From NCBI GenBank assembly GCA_026785745.1, contig JAJAZO010000423.1, forward strand, positions 1 through 8,286: 8,286 bases of DNA, given 5' to 3'. Shown here piece after piece: positions 6,564 through 8,286 of this stretch (position 1 is the first letter of the stretch; each line of letters starts with the position of its first letter). The DNA is from Chitinophagaceae bacterium (GTDB lineage: Bacteria; Bacteroidota; Bacteroidia; Chitinophagales; Chitinophagaceae). The notes under the pieces are model-generated. The model worked only from the letters and a program-made list of their open reading frames with translations, was not told where the DNA came from and did no database searches. The position numbers were made by a program, and so were the translations under genes.

Positions 6564-6579
6564 TCCGCCAGTTGGCGGA
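6564..6579. repeat. REP-like palindrome, copy 1 (TCCGCCA/TGGCGGA)
   Basis: Perfect 7-bp inverted arms TCCGCCA and TGGCGGA around GT. It is far richer in G+C than its surroundings. It is enclosed by a further complementary pair, CCACCCC (6555-6561) and GGGGTGG (6614-6620). A near-identical copy lies at 6672-6686. Confidence 0.7.
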
Positions 6580-6636
6580 GCGGATTTGAGAAAGCTAAAT
6601 ACTTTAATACACCGGGGTGGGTTGATGAGTAAAGAA

Positions 6637-6656
6637 CCTGCCTACCGGCAGGCAGG
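6637..6656. repeat. REP-like palindrome (CCTGCCT/AGGCAGG)
   Basis: A 20-bp palindrome with a single mismatched pair (A6644 against C6649): arms CCTGCCT (6637-6643) and AGGCAGG (6650-6656), with CCGG at the centre. This sequence type is familiar from intergenic regions of Bacteroidota, where its translation gives spurious LPAGRQV-like peptides; that is recollection, not a search. Confidence 0.7.
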
Positions 6657-6671
6657 CAGAACGATGAACAG

Positions 6672-6686
6672 TCCGCCAGTTGGCGG
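6672..6686. repeat. REP-like palindrome, copy 2 (CCGCCA/TGGCGG)
   Basis: The 15-nt string at 6672-6686 is identical to 6564-6578; the next base differs (C for A), leaving 6-bp arms CCGCCA and TGGCGG around GT. Copy spacing is 108 nt, with the other palindrome type between them. From here to the clpP2 start (6687-6751) the leader is A-rich with no further structure seen. Confidence 0.7.
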
Positions 6687-6751
6687 CAGAGACAATGGTA
6701 GTAGCAATGCAGCCGGTAAACAAAAAATAAAAACCTTGAAACATAAAATCT

Positions 6752-7414
6752 ATGAACCGTAATCAATTTTTATACAGCGATTTTAGAATACCTGTCCGTC
6801 CGGTAGATGGAGAAGATGATGAACCGGAAGAAAAAGAAGAACGTCCGAAGAGTGATAGTGATAGCGGGATGTTCAACAAAAAACTAGAAAGATATTTCTT
6901 TGAAAAAAGAGCTGTCTATCTCTGGGGAGTGGTAGATGATAAAAGTGCAAAAGACATTGTAAGCAAATTGCTGTTGCTGGATGCTGATAAGCCCGGCGAA
7001 GAAATAAAATTTTACATCAACAGCCCCGGCGGTGTAGTAACCAGCGGTATGGTGATGTATGATACGATGCAGATGATAAGCAGCCCCGTTAGTACCGTTT
7101 GTATGGGATTAGCTGCATCTATGGGCAGTATCTTATTAAGTGGTGGCAAAAAAGGCAGCCGTTATATTTTTCCTCATGGCGAAGTAATGATTCACCAACC
7201 ATCACTCGGTGGTTACATACAAGGTGTAAGTGCCGATTTGGAAATACAGGCTGAGCAAACCAAGAGGGTAAAAGAAATAGGGGCTACCATTCTGGCCAAA
7301 AATTGTGGGAAAACAGTGGAACAAATCATGAAAGATTTTAACCGGGATTATTGGATGAATGCAGATGCTGCCATCAAATATGGCATTGCCGATAAGCTGG
7401 TAGAGAAACTTTAA
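6752..7414 (+). CDS. clpP: ATP-dependent Clp protease proteolytic subunit, second divergent copy
   Basis: A 220-residue ClpP paralogue. The triad is intact: S123 in GLAASMGS, H148 in VMIHQPSLGG, D199 in NRDYW; INSPGG is at 89-94. It differs clearly from the first copy. Residues 18-38 are a highly acidic, probably disordered stretch (many D/E/S). The usual axial-loop segment before the first core helix is missing, replaced by a short KKLERYFFEKRAVYLWG. It therefore probably cannot present normal axial loops to ClpX, but can still cut peptides. Paired clpP genes in other bacteria may form mixed tetradecamers with one ring of each type; the adjacency here suggests the same (inference). The ATG at 6752 follows an A-rich leader, and no clear promoter was seen in the gap, so it may be read through from clpP1. 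A strong terminator follows. Confidence 0.93.
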   Translation: MNRNQFLYSDFRIPVRPVDGEDDEPEEKEERPKSDSDSGMFNKKLERYFFEKRAVYLWGVVDDKSAKDIVSKLLLLDADKPGEEIKFYINSPGGVVTSGMVMYDTMQMISSPVSTVCMGLAASMGSILLSGGKKGSRYIFPHGEVMIHQPSLGGYIQGVSADLEIQAEQTKRVKEIGATILAKNCGKTVEQIMKDFNRDYWMNADAAIKYGIADKLVEKL

Positions 7415-7452
7415 ATACCTCTTAACGAGACGTTTAGGCTGAAAACATAAAT

Positions 7453-7485
7453 AAAGCCGTCCTAATCGGGACGGTTTTATAATTT
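7453..7485 (+). terminator. Rho-independent terminator after clpP2
   Basis: CCGTCC (7457-7462) and GGACGG (7469-7474) form a 6-bp GC-rich stem, extended by a T-G pair inside and by A-T pairs outside, followed directly by TTTTATAATTT. It lies 38 nt after the clpP2 stop and separates clpP2 from clpX, so clpX probably has its own promoter or depends on partial read-through. Confidence 0.75.
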
Positions 7486-7510
7486 TGTGAGTTACGAATT
7501 CGTTTGTAAC
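7476..7510 (+). promoter_or_regulatory. Possible clpX promoter with nested palindromes
   Basis: TTTA (7476-7479), a 19-nt spacer and TTCGTTTG (7499-7506) match the Bacteroidota promoter pattern with one mismatch in each element. Overlapping it are a perfect 10-bp palindrome ACGAATTCGT (7494-7503) and outer arms GTTAC (7491-7495) and GTAAC (7506-7510). The site is 20-55 nt before the clpX ATG and after the terminator, where a separate promoter is expected. Both the promoter and an operator role are tentative. Confidence 0.35.
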
Positions 7511-7530
7511 CCGTTATACTCTAATAAAAT

Positions 7531-8286
7531 ATGGCAAAAAATCCTTTACATTGTTCGTTCTGTGGCCGTAGCCGGGATGAGGTTAAAATCCTTATTGCCG
7601 GCCAGGAAGGACATATCTGTGAAAACTGTGTTGAACATGCCCGGGAAATTATTGACCAGGAACTGATGGTCAAAGATGATAAGGGGACTTCTTCATTCAA
7701 GCTTACAGTGAAAAAACCGGTTGAGGTAAAAAAATTCCTGGATGAATATGTGATAGGCCAGGATGAAGCCAAGAAAACACTGGCCGTCGCCGTGTACAAT
7801 CACTACAAACGGTTACAACAAAAAAATACTGACCCTAATAACAATAATGATGTTGAAATAGAAAAGAGCAATATCATCATGGTGGGTGAAACAGGTACAG
7901 GAAAAACACTGCTTGCAAAGTCGATAGCCCGCATGTTGAATGTGCCTTTTGCCATTGTAGATGCGACGGTGTTTACCGAAGCCGGTTATGTAGGTGAAGA
8001 TGTGGAGAGCATGCTAAGTCGATTATTACAAGCCTGTAATTATGATGTAGCAGCAGCAGAAAAAGGGATTGTATTTATTGATGAGATAGATAAAGTGGCC
8101 CGTAAAAGTGATAACCCTTCCATTACCAGGGATGTGAGCGGCGAAGGTGTTCAGCAGGGATTATTAAAATTATTAGAAGGTACAGAAGTACTGGTACCAC
8201 CACAGGGCGGGCGCAAACACCCAGAGCAAAAACTGGTGAAAGTAAATACTTCAAATATATTATTCATTTGCGGAGGTGCGTTTGAC
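7531..8286 (+). CDS. clpX: ClpX, AAA+ unfoldase subunit of Clp protease, N-terminal part
   Basis: The first 252 codons of clpX; the gene runs off the right edge. ClpX recognises tagged or damaged proteins, unfolds them with ATP and threads them into ClpP. The N-terminal zinc-binding domain has C8, C11, C30 and C33 in the expected CxxC...CxxC spacing. [25 protein letters not shown] (70-94) starts the AAA+ module. Walker A is GETGTGKT (119-126), where many ClpX have GPTGSGKT. Pore loop GYVGED is at 152-157, Walker B VFIDEID at 181-187 and the RKH pore motif at 228-230. The ClpP-docking IGF-type loop and the C-terminal small domain lie outside the window. The ATG at 7531 is preceded by an A/T-rich leader without Shine-Dalgarno. 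It follows the terminator of clpP2, so it is probably transcribed on its own. Confidence 0.95.
   Translation, partial: MAKNPLHCSFCGRSRDEVKILIAGQEGHICENCVEHAREIIDQELMVKDDKGTSSFKLTVKKPVEVKKFLDEYVIGQDEAKKTLAVAVYNHYKRLQQKNTDPNNNNDVEIEKSNIIMVGETGTGKTLLAKSIARMLNVPFAIVDATVFTEAGYVGEDVESMLSRLLQACNYDVAAAEKGIVFIDEIDKVARKSDNPSITRDVSGEGVQQGLLKLLEGTEVLVPPQGGRKHPEQKLVKVNTSNILFICGGAFD

Noticed and set aside
6564..6686. Possible short CRISPR array
   Set aside because: Only two copies of a 15-nt palindrome 108 nt apart, with a different palindrome between them; no regular spacers and no cas genes.
6547..6762. Open reading frame of 71 codons with AAGGAGG upstream, overlapping the clpP2 start
   Set aside because: Its peptide is just the translation of the palindromes (PPVGG, AYRQAGR), the AAGGAGG is about 18 nt from the ATG and is buried in a hairpin, and this phylum rarely uses Shine-Dalgarno sites.
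7650..7681. ClpX P-loop GETGTGKT and Rel RLRD considered as unusual substitutions
   Set aside because: From memory both are normal for Bacteroidota versions of these proteins, so they serve as lineage marks rather than anomalies (the interval given is only a nominal clpX location).

Overview
The window looks like a chromosomal segment of a member of the Bacteroidota, most likely the Chitinophagaceae or a relative (inference from protein style; no search was run). The signs are a SusC-type TonB-dependent receptor, a Rel protein with an RLRD motif, a trigger factor with a degenerate prolyl-isomerase domain, ClpX with a GETGTGKT P-loop, A-rich leaders instead of Shine-Dalgarno sites, and promoter-like TTTG-N19/20-TAnnTTTG pairs.

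Layout. Minus strand, left part: the first 158 codons of a SusC-like receptor (cut by the left edge), and upstream of it a complete bifunctional (p)ppGpp synthetase/hydrolase. Plus strand from about 2.9 kb onward: tRNA-Leu(UAG); a 7-nt-period repeat whose two arms face each other; tig (trigger factor); a small overlapping gene pair (155 aa unknown plus 145 aa HEPN-like); clpP1; a 170-nt cluster of REP-like palindromes; clpP2; a rho-independent terminator; and clpX (first 252 codons, cut by the right edge).

How it fits together. tig-clpP-clpX is a classic protein-quality neighbourhood: the chaperone at the ribosome exit, the Clp peptidase and its unfoldase. Here it carries two clpP paralogues, both with intact catalytic triads. 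Only the first keeps the usual N-terminal axial-loop region, which suggests a mixed ClpP1-ClpP2 particle with unequal faces. Between tig and clpP1 sits an A+T-rich two-gene cassette with an 11-nt overlap and an operator-like inverted repeat just upstream. This is the best candidate for an undescribed accessory system (toxin-antitoxin-like), but its function is inferred only.

The intergenic regions hold most of the unexplained structure: the heptamer repeat after the tRNA, three GC-rich palindromes and two mutually exclusive hairpins between the clpP genes, and short palindromes near the likely starts of the clpP1 and clpX transcripts. No insertion sequence, CRISPR array or phage gene was seen.
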